From contig OY763490.2 of the NCBI GenBank assembly GCA_963667505.2, positions 744,001-808,000 of the forward strand: a stretch of DNA of 64,000 nt. The letters run 5' to 3'. The notes beneath the pieces were generated by a model. It made no database searches, was not told the DNA's origin, and saw only the letters and a list, made by a program, of their open reading frames with translations. Source of the DNA: Aldehydirespirator sp963667505. Lineage in GTDB: Bacteria; Actinomycetota; Acidimicrobiia; Acidimicrobiales; Aldehydirespiratoraceae. Position numbers and translations under genes: made by a program. Within the stretch, counting starts at the first letter, position 1, and every line of letters starts with the position of its first letter. Positions 56,107 through 64,000 of the stretch are shown one piece after another.

Positions 56107-57398
56107 GGCGTCGTCTCCGAGCAGCCGCCCAGCAGGCCGCGAACGTCGATCCCCTCGGACTCGATGGCGGCCGCGGCCCGCACCGGCATCAGGCCCGTCC
56201 ATCTCAGCTCTCCCGCCGCGGAGGGACGCGAGAACAACTCGGTGACGGTGAACTGCGTGCTCTCGGCGGCGCCCAGCGAATCCTCCACGCACACGATGCC
56301 CGACACCCGGGGGCCGTCGGCGGCCCGCACGCAGTGCACCACCACGTCGATCGCCTCGCTCACCAGGCTGTTGAGGGCCGCCATCGGCAGCTCGTTCGAG
56401 GTGTCGGCTAGCTGGCAGACGAACCGGAGCCGCGTCAGCGCCTGACGGGCCGAGCCGGCGTGGATGGTGGTGAAGCCCTTCACGCCCGAGGACAGGGTCA
56501 GCAGCAGCGGAAGCGCTTCCCGGTCGCGAACCTCGCCGACGATCGCCACGTCGGGCGCCATCCTCAGGAAGCCGGACACCAGTCGGCGCAGATCCACCGC
56601 GGGGCGGTCGGCTCGGGCAGCCCGGGTCTGCATCCCGGCCACGTTCGCCAGCGGGATGTCGGCCTCGAACACCTCCTCGGCCACGACCACCCTCAGCGAG
56701 GGGTCCAACCCGGCCGCGCAGCAGCTCAGCATCGTGGTCTTGCCCGATCCGGGAGCGCCCGCGAACATGATCGTGCGACGGGCCTTCACGCAGGCCCGCA
56801 GGAACGCGGCCGCCGCCGTCGTCAGGGTGCCCCGCTCCACCAGCTCGTCGAGGCTGCCGAAGGCGACACCGGTGAACTTGCGGATGTTCACCATCATGTG
56901 GCCTCCCCGGGCGATGTCGCCGTGGACGATGTGGAGACGGGCGCCGTCGTCGAGGCGGGCGTCCTGCAGGCCCTCGGCCGGATCGAGCTTGCGGTGAGCG
57001 CCCGAGGCGTCGTCGAGCACCTTGGTGAGCGTCCGGCTCACATGCTCGTCGTCGTGGAAGACCTCGTGGTGGTAGCCGCTGGGGCCCCGATGGCGCTTCA
57101 CGAAGATCGCGTCGGGACGGTTGATCATTATCTCCCATACGTCGTCGTCCTCCAGCAGCGGCCCGAGCGGCCCGTACCCCGTGAGGTTTCGCATCGCCCG
57201 CTCGGCGAGGATCGCCGGATCGGAGACGTCGAAGGGCCTCAAGCCTCGGCGGTAGTCGTCGTTCCAGGCTCGGATCGCCTCGTCCACCAGGCGCCTGAGC
57301 AGGTCGGTCGCGTCGTCGTCTATCCCCACGGCCAAATCCCGGGCGCGGGCCTGGACGGTCTGCTCGATCTCCTTGAGCGGGGTGGGCGAGCCGGTCAT
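56103..57398 (-). CDS. tadA: Tad pilus assembly ATPase TadA/CpaF
   Basis: Hexameric secretion ATPase of the GspE/VirB11 family that powers pilus assembly. Features in order: NLTGYGPLGPLLEDDDVWEI, KFTGVAFGSLDELVERG, Walker A GAPGSGKT, the Asp box VVVAEEVFEADIP, Walker B-like DVAIVGEVRDREAL, and GVKGFTTIHAGSARQAL with the His box. 431 residues is typical. GTGA/ATGA-type overlaps join it with neighbours on both sides. The retained catalytic motifs imply a functional pilus motor. Confidence 0.93.
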   Translation of the reverse strand: MTGSPTPLKEIEQTVQARARDLAVGIDDDATDLLRRLVDEAIRAWNDDYRRGLRPFDVSDPAILAERAMRNLTGYGPLGPLLEDDDVWEIMINRPDAIFVKRHRGPSGYHHEVFHDDEHVSRTLTKVLDDASGAHRKLDPAEGLQDARLDDGARLHIVHGDIARGGHMMVNIRKFTGVAFGSLDELVERGTLTTAAAAFLRACVKARRTIMFAGAPGSGKTTMLSCCAAGLDPSLRVVVAEEVFEADIPLANVAGMQTRAARADRPAVDLRRLVSGFLRMAPDVAIVGEVRDREALPLLLTLSSGVKGFTTIHAGSARQALTRLRFVCQLADTSNELPMAALNSLVSEAIDVVVHCVRAADGPRVSGIVCVEDSLGAAESTQFTVTELFSRPSAAGELRWTGLMPVRAAAAIESEGIDVRGLLGGCSETTP

Positions 57399-58618
57399 GC
57401 CGCCCTGCCGACCGCATGTCCGAGCCGATCGCGCACCGCGGCTGCGACCACCTCGGCGAGCGGCTTCTCCGGGGCTAGGCCGTCGCGCAGCGCCCGCTCG
57501 ACCGAGCGCCCCTCGGGCACCAGCAGCGGCTCGCCCAGGTGGGCCGCGGCGGTGCCCTCCAGCAGCGACGACACCGCCGACGGCGCGGCGCGGCGCCTCG
57601 GACTGCGGGCCACTCGATTGACGACCGGCAGCAGCCGGTCAGCGTCGACGCCGCTGCCCGCCAGCGTGTCGATGGTGCGCACCATCGAGAAGACGCCCTT
57701 CGTGTCGGCCGTGCCCACCACCACCACGAGGTCGGCCCGCCTGAGCGCTGTGCGGGCCATCACGTTGCGGTTCTCCACTTCGGCCGAGCCGGTGTCGGAG
57801 ATGCCTTCGGCATCGGGGTCGACGTCGGCCACGACGTACCGGTAGGCGCGCAGCACGAAGTCCAGGGCCGCCTCGAGCGACGCCCGCCTGACGGTGGTCC
57901 AGTCGCGGTGGCGGCGCAGGCCGAGAAGCAGGTGGTAGCCCCGCCCCTCCGGCTCGAACACGAAGGAGCGCAGCAGGGCGCGGCCTCTGCGGCCCTGCTC
58001 GAAGGCCTCCAGCAGCTCTTGCAGGCCCGGGATGACGTCGCGCGAGTCGTGCATCATCGCCTGGTCCGCGTCGAGGGCCAGGTCGGCCAGCAGCACCAGG
58101 CCGCGGTTCGACGCGTCGGCCGCCAGTCCCGTCGACAGGCACATGGCCAGCAGCGACGAGCCTGCGCCGCCGGCGCCGGTCACGCACACCAGGCGGCCCT
58201 GCCATTCCGCGGGCTCTTCCGCGCCGTCGAACGGGTCGGCGCCCTCGGTCGTAGCGTCGGCGCAGGCGTGCTCGGTGAGCACGGCGATCAGGTCGTCCCG
58301 ACCGAAGCTCTCCGGCAGCACGGCCGCGGCGCCCAATTCGAGCCACGGCCTGCCAGAGGAGTCGTCCACTGCGATGACGGCTGCCCCGCAGCCTCGAGCC
58401 TCCTGGATGAGGCTGCGCCCCACCCCCGGCGCGTCGGCGCCGACGAGCAGGGCCGAGAAGGCCTCTCCCACCGCCAGGCGAGTGCGCAACTCGTCCACGG
58501 ACAGGCATTTGAGGAAGTCCACCGGCACGGCGGCCTCCGTCGACCAGCGGGCCAGGCGGGAGAACCATTCCGCCCGGGGGTCCGCGAGGCCGGCGGCCCG
58601 CCATCTGGTGGGGTTCAC
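57395..58618 (-). CDS. cpaE: CpaE/TadZ-like pilus localisation ATPase
   Basis: A 407-residue MinD/ParA-related protein with an N-terminal receiver-like domain (SVDELRTRLAVGEAFSALLVG) and a degenerate P-loop CVTGAGGAGSSLLA. Later VLLADLALDADQAMMHDS and VVADVDPDAEGISD mirror the ParA/MinD switch regions. CpaE/TadZ places the Tad machine at a cell pole. GTG 58618 overlaps the SAF gene stop by 4 nt. The canonical signature lysine of MinD (KGGxGK) is replaced, as in TadZ proteins. Confidence 0.8.
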   Translation of the reverse strand: MNPTRWRAAGLADPRAEWFSRLARWSTEAAVPVDFLKCLSVDELRTRLAVGEAFSALLVGADAPGVGRSLIQEARGCGAAVIAVDDSSGRPWLELGAAAVLPESFGRDDLIAVLTEHACADATTEGADPFDGAEEPAEWQGRLVCVTGAGGAGSSLLAMCLSTGLAADASNRGLVLLADLALDADQAMMHDSRDVIPGLQELLEAFEQGRRGRALLRSFVFEPEGRGYHLLLGLRRHRDWTTVRRASLEAALDFVLRAYRYVVADVDPDAEGISDTGSAEVENRNVMARTALRRADLVVVVGTADTKGVFSMVRTIDTLAGSGVDADRLLPVVNRVARSPRRRAAPSAVSSLLEGTAAAHLGEPLLVPEGRSVERALRDGLAPEKPLAEVVAAAVRDRLGHAVGRAA

Positions 58619-59427
58619 GGCCGCGCTCCCCGGCCGCCGAGTTGGGGCGGCCCGGACGCGGGAAGGCCCGGCTGCGTTTCCGTTGGAGCCCCGGCACGGC
58701 CCGGGGCGGCCTCGCCGAGAGCGGGGTCGAAGGCATAGTCGGGGTAGGCGTCGCGGACCGCCCGAGTGGTCCTGACCGCGGTGATCTCCCCGCCGACGGA
58801 CAGATGGGCCAGACCGGCCGCGGTCTCGGCGTCGTCCAGGGCGAGGGTCAGCACCCCGGATCCCGACGTTCCGCCGTCGCTGGCCCACCCGAGCACCAGG
58901 GCGTCCTCCGCGGCCAGGACCGTGACCGGCTCGTCCCTCAGCCGCACCGTGGCCAGCACGGTGACCCGGTCCCCGACGGCGGTCCGGGGCGGGATCCGCT
59001 CCCGCGGCACGGGCAGGGCGAGTTCGTGGATGGCGCCCAACGCCTCGCCTCCGACGGCGGGCGCGACCACGAAGTCGTGCACCGACAGGACGTCTCCCGC
59101 CTCGAGGCTGTGGATGGCAATGGCGTCCTCGACCGCGGAGGCCGACCGGACCGCGTTGGCCGCGGCGACGGCCGGGAGTTGCATCGGAACCAGCCCCAGA
59201 TCCCCGGCGCTCACCGTGGTGCCGGCCTCCACCCGCCGTGCGACCACCATGTACGACTCGCGGGGTCCGCCGTCGCCCCGGCCCGCAGCTGCGAAGGCGC
59301 CGACCGCCGCCACCGTCACCAGCAGTGCCCCGACAACGGCCCGGCCGCTGGGCAGGCCCCGACGTGGTGCTATCGTTCGTTTCGCCGAGGTGGGTGTGTA
59401 TCCACCATCTGCCTCCGACATCGCCAT
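58615..59427 (-). CDS. cpaB: SAF-domain pilus protein, CpaB/RcpC-like
   Basis: First gene of the Tad operon. After a basic start and a membrane helix (AVVGALLVTVAAVGAFAAAG) a SAF domain runs from MVVARRVEAGTTVSAGDLGL to AGDVLSVHDFVVAP, then GDRVTVLATVRLRDEPVTV, as in CpaB/RcpC, which help form or modify the pilus channel. 270 residues from ATG 59427, which has an AAGGAGA Shine-Dalgarno. The C-terminus is Pro/Gly-rich. Divergent from the helix-turn-helix gene. Confidence 0.8.
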   Translation of the reverse strand: MAMSEADGGYTPTSAKRTIAPRRGLPSGRAVVGALLVTVAAVGAFAAAGRGDGGPRESYMVVARRVEAGTTVSAGDLGLVPMQLPAVAAANAVRSASAVEDAIAIHSLEAGDVLSVHDFVVAPAVGGEALGAIHELALPVPRERIPPRTAVGDRVTVLATVRLRDEPVTVLAAEDALVLGWASDGGTSGSGVLTLALDDAETAAGLAHLSVGGEITAVRTTRAVRDAYPDYAFDPALGEAAPGRAGAPTETQPGLPASGPPQLGGRGARP

Positions 59428-59522
59428 AGAGTCTCCTTGATCTCGTCGTAAGGGCACCCTGTTCGTGCGATGAGCGTGGATCATACCAAACGCTACGTAA
59501 AGATGTGAAAGGCAGTATACCA
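59428..59522. promoter_or_regulatory. Divergent promoter region between the Tad operon and the helix-turn-helix gene
   Basis: 95 bp of lower G+C between cpaB and the regulator gene. Both genes have Shine-Dalgarno sites (AAGGAGA and AAAGG). CATACCAAACGCTACG in the middle is A/T-richer, but I cannot assign -35 and -10 boxes with confidence. Confidence 0.4.
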
Positions 59523-59798
59523 ATGATCGACGAAGTTCAACCTGAGCGAGAGCCCATCGAATGGCTGGGCACTACTGCGGCGGCTCGGCGCCTCGGCATC
59601 ACCACCCGCACGCTGTACCGCTTCATCGACGAGGGGTACATCGCGGCCTACCGGATGGGCCGCGTCATCCGCGTCAAGGGCGAGGACATCGACAGCTACA
59701 TCGAGACGTGCCGAATCGAGCCCGGCACGATCTCTCACCTCTATCCCGAGGTGGCTCCCCGCGCTGACGACGCCGGGTCCGACGACGGCGACGACTGA
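59523..59798 (+). CDS. Excisionase/BldC-like helix-turn-helix DNA-binding protein
   Basis: A 91-residue protein with a MerR-type/excisionase (HTH_17) winged helix: WLGTTAAARRLGITTRTLYR, FIDEGYIAAYRMGRVIRVKG, DIDSYIETCRI. It resembles actinobacterial BldC in length and plan. The C-terminus is acidic (DDAGSDDGDD). ATG 59523 chosen for its AAAGG site; GTG 59505 is also in frame. Divergent position next to the Tad operon suggests it regulates pilus genes; that is inference. No integrase or phage gene is nearby, which argues against an excisionase role. Confidence 0.82.
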   Translation: MIDEVQPEREPIEWLGTTAAARRLGITTRTLYRFIDEGYIAAYRMGRVIRVKGEDIDSYIETCRIEPGTISHLYPEVAPRADDAGSDDGDD

Positions 59799-59855
59799 GC
59801 CGGGGCCCGGGCACCGGCGGCGCCGATCATTGGCGCCCCGGCCGGCCCGCCGTCT

Positions 59856-60935
59856 TCAGCGCCGGATCTCGTAGTACCAGTTGGTGGGGTCCGCCTCGAC
59901 CTCGTGGCGGTCGAAACGGGCGAACCCTGCGCTCCTCGCCATCTCCTCGAGCCGGGCCGGGTACAGCCCCAGAGTGCCCAGTCCGGCGCCGCCGGGCTCG
60001 GACAGGCTCGAGGACATGCAGTAGAACACCGACATCGCGTACATGAAGGGAAGGACCGGGATCTTCCGGTTCGACTCCAGGTCGCCCCGTCCCTTGATGT
60101 CGGCCACCAGCCACCAGCCGTCGCGGGCGAGGTTGCGGTAGGCGGCCGCCACCGCGTCGGCCGGCCTGGGAAGGTCGTGCAGGACGTCCAGCGTGACGAT
60201 CAGGTCGAAGGGGCCGATGCGGCCGAGGCGGTCGAGGTCGTCGAAGGTGCCCTCGGCGTAGTCGAGGTTGGCCAGGCCCGCCTCCTCGGCCCGGCCCCGG
60301 GCGGTCGCGACCGCCCGGGACGAGGGGTCGATGCCCAGCACGGAGGACTCAGGGAAGCTCTCGGCGATCAGGCGGGCCGCTACGCCGGAGCCGCAGCCCA
60401 CGTCGAGCACTCTGGCCCCTCCGGCGCCGAGCCGCTGCACCGCGCCGTCGAAGGCGCCGAGCACCACCGGCACCAGGAAGGCCTTCTGGCGGGCCGCCGA
60501 CAACGCCGACTGCATGTGGCAGGTGTGGTCGCCGTGCTCGGCCCAGGTCATGCCCAAGCCGGTGCGGAAGGCCTCGGCGGTTCGCTCGATCTCGTGGTGG
60601 GTCATCGGCGGGCCGAACACTTCGGGCATGTAGGCCCAATGGTCGGAGTCGGTCAGCGCGACCGAGGCCTCGGGCGTGAGGGCGAACCGACCCTCGGAAT
60701 GCTGCACCACGTCGGCGGCCGCCAGTCCGTGCAGCCACTCGCGCACCCATCTCTCCTGTAGGCCGGCCGCCTCGGCCAGTTCGTCGCTGGTGCAGGGAGC
60801 CGCTTCCCTCAGCGCTGTCCACAGGCCCAGGCGCGTCCCGAGGTGCATCAGCGCCGACACCATCTCGCCCTGCTTGATGCGGAACAGCTCCAGGATCGCG
60901 AGCGGCAGCCGCTCGGGGTCGACTTCGGTCCGCAC
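59856..60935 (-). CDS. SAM-dependent methyltransferase with N-terminal winged helix (Rv2258c-like)
   Basis: A 359-residue class I methyltransferase. N-terminal dimerisation/winged-helix region (SALMHLGTRLGLWTALREAA, TSDELAEAAGLQERWVREWL), then SAM motif I VLDVGCGSGVAARLIAESF, GIDPSSRAVATARG, and post-motifs FDLIVTLDVLHDLPRPADAV. GMTWAEHGDHTC and YALSVF-like VFYCMSSSL are seen in the Rv2258c group of proteins of unknown substrate. GTG 60935 chosen; the longer upstream reading adds an Arg-rich non-homologous leader. The small gene before it ends 7 nt upstream, so they are probably cotranscribed. Confidence 0.82.
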   Translation of the reverse strand: MRTEVDPERLPLAILELFRIKQGEMVSALMHLGTRLGLWTALREAAPCTSDELAEAAGLQERWVREWLHGLAAADVVQHSEGRFALTPEASVALTDSDHWAYMPEVFGPPMTHHEIERTAEAFRTGLGMTWAEHGDHTCHMQSALSAARQKAFLVPVVLGAFDGAVQRLGAGGARVLDVGCGSGVAARLIAESFPESSVLGIDPSSRAVATARGRAEEAGLANLDYAEGTFDDLDRLGRIGPFDLIVTLDVLHDLPRPADAVAAAYRNLARDGWWLVADIKGRGDLESNRKIPVLPFMYAMSVFYCMSSSLSEPGGAGLGTLGLYPARLEEMARSAGFARFDRHEVEADPTNWYYEIRR

Positions 60936-60942
60936 GGCCGCT

Positions 60943-61161
60943 TCAGTCCTGCGCCGACGGAGCGAAGCCCGGCCGCCACGTGTCCGGCGCCGCCAGCCCG
61001 GCGGCGGCGCCCAGAGCCCACACATGGGAGAAGCCGCACGTCATGGCCACGCCGTCGGCCAGCGCGAGGAGAGAGCCGTCCATCGGGTCGACCGACCGCG
61101 GGCCGTCGTGGCGGGACTCGTCGATGTGGCGGGTCGAGCGATCGAGCAGTGACTCGGCCAT
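60943..61161 (-). CDS. Small hypothetical protein (72 residues)
   Basis: Not recognised. ATG 61161 has AGGAAG 9 nt upstream. Nearly every third codon position is G or C and codon choice matches neighbouring genes, which supports a real gene. The sequence has an acidic/His-rich start (MAESLLDRSTRHIDESRHDG), then a short hydrophobic stretch VAMTCGFSHVWALGAAAGLA. It lies 35 nt from tRNA-Gly and 7 nt before the methyltransferase start on the same strand. A conserved context would be needed to say more. Confidence 0.55.
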   Translation of the reverse strand: MAESLLDRSTRHIDESRHDGPRSVDPMDGSLLALADGVAMTCGFSHVWALGAAAGLAAPDTWRPGFAPSAQD

Positions 61162-61196
61162 CGGATTGCTGCTTCCTGCTTGTCGGGGCGGTGGCG

Positions 61197-61268
61197 AGCG
61201 GGCGACCGGAATCGAACCGGCATCATCAGCTTGGAAGGCTGAGGTTCTGACCGTTGAACTACGCCCGC
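61197..61268 (-). tRNA. tRNA-Gly (TCC)
   Basis: The complement folds as a 72-nt cloverleaf: acceptor GCGGGCG/CGCCCGC, anticodon stem TCAGC/GCTGA with loop CTTCCAA (anticodon TCC), T-arm with CCGGTTCGATTCCGG. The discriminator is U73, usual for bacterial tRNA-Gly. CCA is not encoded. Confidence 0.96.
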
Positions 61269-61362
61269 GTCGATCCCACGGTAGCGGGAGACGCCTGGGA
61301 GCGACCCCGGGCAGCCCGGTGGCCGCAGCGTCGGCAGTCGCGGCGGCGGGTGCCTGCGCAGT

Positions 61363-61368
61363 TACACT
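61363..61368 (+). promoter_or_regulatory. -10 hexamer of a probable leaderless promoter for tig
   Basis: TACACT ends 7 nt before the GTG start at 61376 with no Shine-Dalgarno. It would drive tig-clpP. Confidence 0.45.
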
Positions 61369-61375
61369 CCCGGCC

Positions 61376-62923
61376 GTGCGCAGCAGCGTCGAGACGCTCG
61401 AGGACAACCGCGTGCGGCTGACCGTCGAGTTGGACGAGGCGGAGTTCGAGCCCGAGGTCGAGGCGGCGTTCAAGCGCATCGCCCGCGAAGTCCGCATACC
61501 TGGCTTCCGTCCCGGCCGGGTGCCGCGCCGGCTCTTGGAGGCCCGTCTCGGCCACCAGGCAGGCCGGTACGAGGCATTGAGGACCGCGCTGGCCGACTAC
61601 TACGCCCGAGCCGTGGTGGAGCACGACGTGGACGCCATCGACCTGCCCGACATCGAGATCACCGAGGGCGCCGAGTCCGGGCCGGTGTGCTTCGACGCGG
61701 TGGTCGAGGTGCGCCCCACGGTGGCCGTGTCGGGCTATGGCAGCCTGAGAGTGGAGATACCGAGCCCCTTGGTGGAGCCCGGCGAGATCGACGCCGAGAT
61801 CGACGGGTTGAGGCAGCAGTTCGCCGAGCTGTCGCCGGTGGGACGCAACGCCCAGCACGACGACCACCTGCGCATCGACATCTCTTGCACGCTGGGCGGC
61901 GAGACGGTGGACGGCCTGACCGCCTCCGACTACGACTATCGGCTGGGCACCGGCGCGGTGGTGCCCGAGATCGACGACAACCTCCGGGGGGCCTCCGCAG
62001 GCGACATCCTGGAGTTCCACGCGGTGCATCCCGACGCCGACGAGGATCGGAGGCTCAGCTTCAGGGTCCTGGTGAAGGAAGTGCTCGAGACGGTCCTGCC
62101 CGACCTCGACGACGACTTCGTGGCGGCCAACACCGAGTTCGACAGCGTGGAGGGCCTGCGGTCCGCCGTGGAGGCCGGGCGGTCTCGCACCGCGGTGCTG
62201 CGGGCCGCGTCGGCTCGCCACGAGGCGATTGTCGAGGCCGTGGCCGCCCTCGTCACCGACGACGTGCCCCAGGGCATGGTGGACGGTGAGGCCGACTCGC
62301 TCCTGAACAGCCTGATGGGCGACCTGTCGCGCCGGGGATACGAACTGGAGGACTATCTCGACAGCGTCGGACAGTCCCGCGAGGAGCTCGAGGCCGGAAT
62401 GCGAGGCTCCGCCCTTCGCAGCGTGAAGCTCGACCTCGCCCTGCGGGCTGTGGCCGCGGCCGAGGGGCTGGACGCCGACGACGACGCGGTGGAGGCCGAG
62501 CTGCGCCGGGCCGTCCTCGCCTCCCGCGCCGGCGAAGCGGCTGCCCCTGAGGAGGCCAGGGCCGACGCAGCCGAGGCAGCCCAGGAGGCCGAGGACGAAG
62601 CCGCGGCCGAGGACGAAGCCGCGGCCGAGGACGAAGCCGCGGCCGAGGCGTCCCGTCTCCGCCGAGAGCTCGCCTCGACCGGCCGGCTGTCCGCCATGAG
62701 GTCGGAGATGTCCAAGCGAGCCGCGTTGGAATGGATCGCCGAGCGCGTCGAGCTGATCGATCCCTCGGGCCAGGCCGTGGATCCCGAGATGCTCAAGCTG
62801 CCCGAGCTCGACGACCCGCCTTCCGAGGAGGCCGAAGCGGCGCCGGACCCCGATTCGGATTCGGACCCCTACCCTGACAACCGGAAGGAATCGGGCGAGC
62901 AGGACGCGGAGAGGGCAATATGA
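61376..62923 (+). CDS. tig: Trigger factor
   Basis: Ribosome-bound chaperone and peptidyl-prolyl isomerase. The ribosome-binding domain has IPGFRPGRVPRRLLEARLG (the GFRxGxxP signature), the PPIase part spans about residues 160-250 (DHLRIDISCTLGGETVDG, LEFHAV), and the C-terminal helical arms follow. The C-terminal part has an insertion of EDEAAAEDEAAAEDEAAA (three 18-bp repeats at 62590-62645) and a long acidic tail, so 515 residues exceeds the usual ~430-470. GTG 61376 fits VRSSVETLEDNRV. Its stop overlaps clpP (ATGA). Confidence 0.92.
   Translation: MRSSVETLEDNRVRLTVELDEAEFEPEVEAAFKRIAREVRIPGFRPGRVPRRLLEARLGHQAGRYEALRTALADYYARAVVEHDVDAIDLPDIEITEGAESGPVCFDAVVEVRPTVAVSGYGSLRVEIPSPLVEPGEIDAEIDGLRQQFAELSPVGRNAQHDDHLRIDISCTLGGETVDGLTASDYDYRLGTGAVVPEIDDNLRGASAGDILEFHAVHPDADEDRRLSFRVLVKEVLETVLPDLDDDFVAANTEFDSVEGLRSAVEAGRSRTAVLRAASARHEAIVEAVAALVTDDVPQGMVDGEADSLLNSLMGDLSRRGYELEDYLDSVGQSREELEAGMRGSALRSVKLDLALRAVAAAEGLDADDDAVEAELRRAVLASRAGEAAAPEEARADAAEAAQEAEDEAAAEDEAAAEDEAAAEASRLRRELASTGRLSAMRSEMSKRAALEWIAERVELIDPSGQAVDPEMLKLPELDDPPSEEAEAAPDPDSDSDPYPDNRKESGEQDAERAI
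62590..62645 (+). repeat. 18-bp in-frame tandem repeat in tig
   Basis: GCCGAGGACGAAGCCGCG is repeated three times head to tail, encoding AEDEAA units in the C-terminal arm of trigger factor. Confidence 0.85.
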
Positions 62924-63561
62924 CCGCCATCAACCCTCGCAACTACCTAGTGCCCACCGTGGTGGAGCAGACCAACCGGGGCGAGCGCGCCTTCGACCTC
63001 TACAGCCGCTTGCTCAAGGAGAACATCGTCTTCTTGGGAACGCCGGTCGACGACGTGGTGGCCAACCTGATCTGCGCCCAGCTGCTCCACCTGGAGTCGG
63101 AGGACCCCGACAAGGACATCAACCTGTACATCAACAGCCCTGGCGGCGACATAAATTCGCTGTTCGCCATCTACGACACGATGCAGTACATCAAGCCCGA
63201 CATCACCACCATCTGCTTCGGGCAGGCGGCGTCGGCCGCCGCCGTGCTGCTGGCCGCGGGGTCCAAGGGCAAGCGGTTGGCGCTGCCCCACGCACGCATC
63301 CTGATCCACCAGCCCTATGCGGGCGCCTACGGCGACGCCAGCGACATCGAGCTGGTGGCGGGCGAGGTGGCCCGCCTCAAGAAGTCCCTCGAGGAGGTCC
63401 TGTCCTTCCACACGGGCCAGCCGATCGAGCGGATCGCCACCGACACCGACCGCGACTTCGTCATGACCGCCGAGCAGGCCAGGGACTATGGCATCATCGA
63501 CGACGTGATCGAAGCCCGTAACCTTGTCGACAACAGCCGGCCGATCCAGGCTGTCGGCTGA
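62920..63561 (+). CDS. clpP: ATP-dependent Clp protease proteolytic subunit ClpP
   Basis: Serine protease barrel that degrades ClpX-unfolded proteins. Catalytic S105 (FGQAASAAA), H130 (ILIHQPYAGAYG) and the Asp in DTDRDF (175-180) are present. INSPGGDINSLFAIYDTMQY is the conserved oxyanion region. 213 residues. Overlaps tig by 4 nt and is followed after 23 nt by clpX. Actinobacteria often have clpP1-clpP2; only one clpP lies in this window. Confidence 0.96.
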   Translation: MTAINPRNYLVPTVVEQTNRGERAFDLYSRLLKENIVFLGTPVDDVVANLICAQLLHLESEDPDKDINLYINSPGGDINSLFAIYDTMQYIKPDITTICFGQAASAAAVLLAAGSKGKRLALPHARILIHQPYAGAYGDASDIELVAGEVARLKKSLEEVLSFHTGQPIERIATDTDRDFVMTAEQARDYGIIDDVIEARNLVDNSRPIQAVG

Positions 63562-63584
63562 GCGCCGGAAGGGGAGGCGACCGC

Positions 63585-64000
63585 GTGGCCAAGCTCGGTG
63601 AGGGGGGCGAGCTTCTCAAGTGCTCGTTCTGCGGCAAGTCTCAGAAGCAGGTCAAGAAGCTCATAGCAGGACCGGGCGTCTACATCTGCGACGAGTGCAT
63701 CGACCTCTGCAACGAGATCATCGACGAGGAGATGGCGGGGCCCTCCGAGGAGCCGGTGGAGGGCCTTCCCGCGCCGCGCGAGATATACGCCTTCCTCGAC
63801 GACTACATCATCGGGCAGGAGAGCGCCAAGCGCATCCTGTCGGTGGCCGTCTACAACCACTACCAGCGGGTGCGCTTCGACGAGGGCCAGGATCCCGAGG
63901 TCGAGCTGCAGAAGTCCAACATCCTGCTCATCGGGCCCACGGGCTGCGGCAAGACCCTGATGGCCCAGACCCTGGCCCGGATGCTCAACGTGCCCTTCGC
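63585..64000 (+). CDS. clpX: ATP-dependent Clp protease ATP-binding subunit ClpX, partial (cut by window end)
   Basis: Unfoldase partner of ClpP. The N-terminal zinc-binding domain has the four cysteines LLKCSFCGKSQ and YICDECIDLCNEII; the AAA+ module begins with DDYIIGQESAKRIL, and Walker A GPTGCGKTLMAQ is followed by LARMLNVPFA at the window edge. GTG 63585 with a strong GGAAGGGGAGG site fits VAKLGEGGELLKCS. About 139 residues are inside the window. Confidence 0.95.
   Translation, partial: MAKLGEGGELLKCSFCGKSQKQVKKLIAGPGVYICDECIDLCNEIIDEEMAGPSEEPVEGLPAPREIYAFLDDYIIGQESAKRILSVAVYNHYQRVRFDEGQDPEVELQKSNILLIGPTGCGKTLMAQTLARMLNVPF

Noticed and set aside
59523..59798. Phage excisionase
   Set aside because: No integrase or phage gene is nearby; length and context fit a BldC-like regulator of the divergent Tad operon better.

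Overview
The window is about 70% G+C with almost no C- or G-poor third codon positions, many GTG starts and GTGA/ATGA overlaps. Gene order tlyA-nadK-recN-pyrG-nudix-xerD and scpA-scpB-rluB-tyrA-aroA-cmk-plsC-ispH, plus tig-clpP-clpX, is that of a high-GC actinobacterium. SLH-anchored giant surface proteins, a Tad pilus locus and the overall style suggest the class Acidimicrobiia, possibly a host-associated (for example sponge-associated) lineage; that last point is inference only.

Layout. 0.1-2.8 kb: molybdenum cofactor genes moeA (frameshifted), moaA, moaC. 3-6.9 kb: a small membrane protein, a UDP-GlcNAc 2-epimerase, a flippase-like membrane protein and a CsaB-type pyruvyl transferase (frameshifted). 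7.4-9.9 kb: a PstI/BsuBI-like type II restriction-modification pair, endonuclease frameshifted. 10.4-26.0 kb: two paralogous giant genes in tail-to-tail orientation. Each encodes a signal peptide, an S-layer-homology-like region and about 21-22 fibronectin type III domains made of ~276-bp nearly identical units; a LysR regulator and tRNA-Ala(CGC) sit between them. 26.5-31.5 kb: a eukaryote-like sterol reductase, an ammonium transporter, FabH and an M20 amidohydrolase, all on the minus strand. 31.7-38.5 kb: housekeeping genes up to xerD. 38.5-44.0 kb: an accessory block with a recent partial duplication of xerD, an 18-bp perfect hairpin, a single-chain type IIG restriction-modification enzyme and an AAA ATPase/TOPRIM-like pair. 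44.0-52.4 kb: trpS and the scpA-to-ispH run. 52.4-59.8 kb: a Tad-type pilus operon with a divergent helix-turn-helix regulator. 59.9-64.0 kb: a methyltransferase, tRNA-Gly(TCC), and tig-clpP-clpX (clpX cut by the window end).

How the parts fit. The epimerase (makes UDP-ManNAc), CsaB (pyruvylates secondary cell-wall polysaccharide) and the SLH-bearing FN3 giants form a plausible wall-polymer-to-surface-protein anchoring set within 23 kb. Two restriction systems and the ATPase/TOPRIM pair give the window a clear defence component.

Two window-wide patterns deserve attention. First, several genes are broken by single-base insertions (moeA, csaB, the endonuclease, and five times in FN3 gene 1), which looks more like residual long-read sequencing error than decay. 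Second, short tandem repeats of 18-47 bp sit at gene junctions and gene ends; at tlyA, recN and cmk they duplicate the start-codon region of the downstream gene. In addition, at least seven genes have a TANNNT hexamer 6-9 nt before the start codon and no Shine-Dalgarno, the signature of leaderless transcription.
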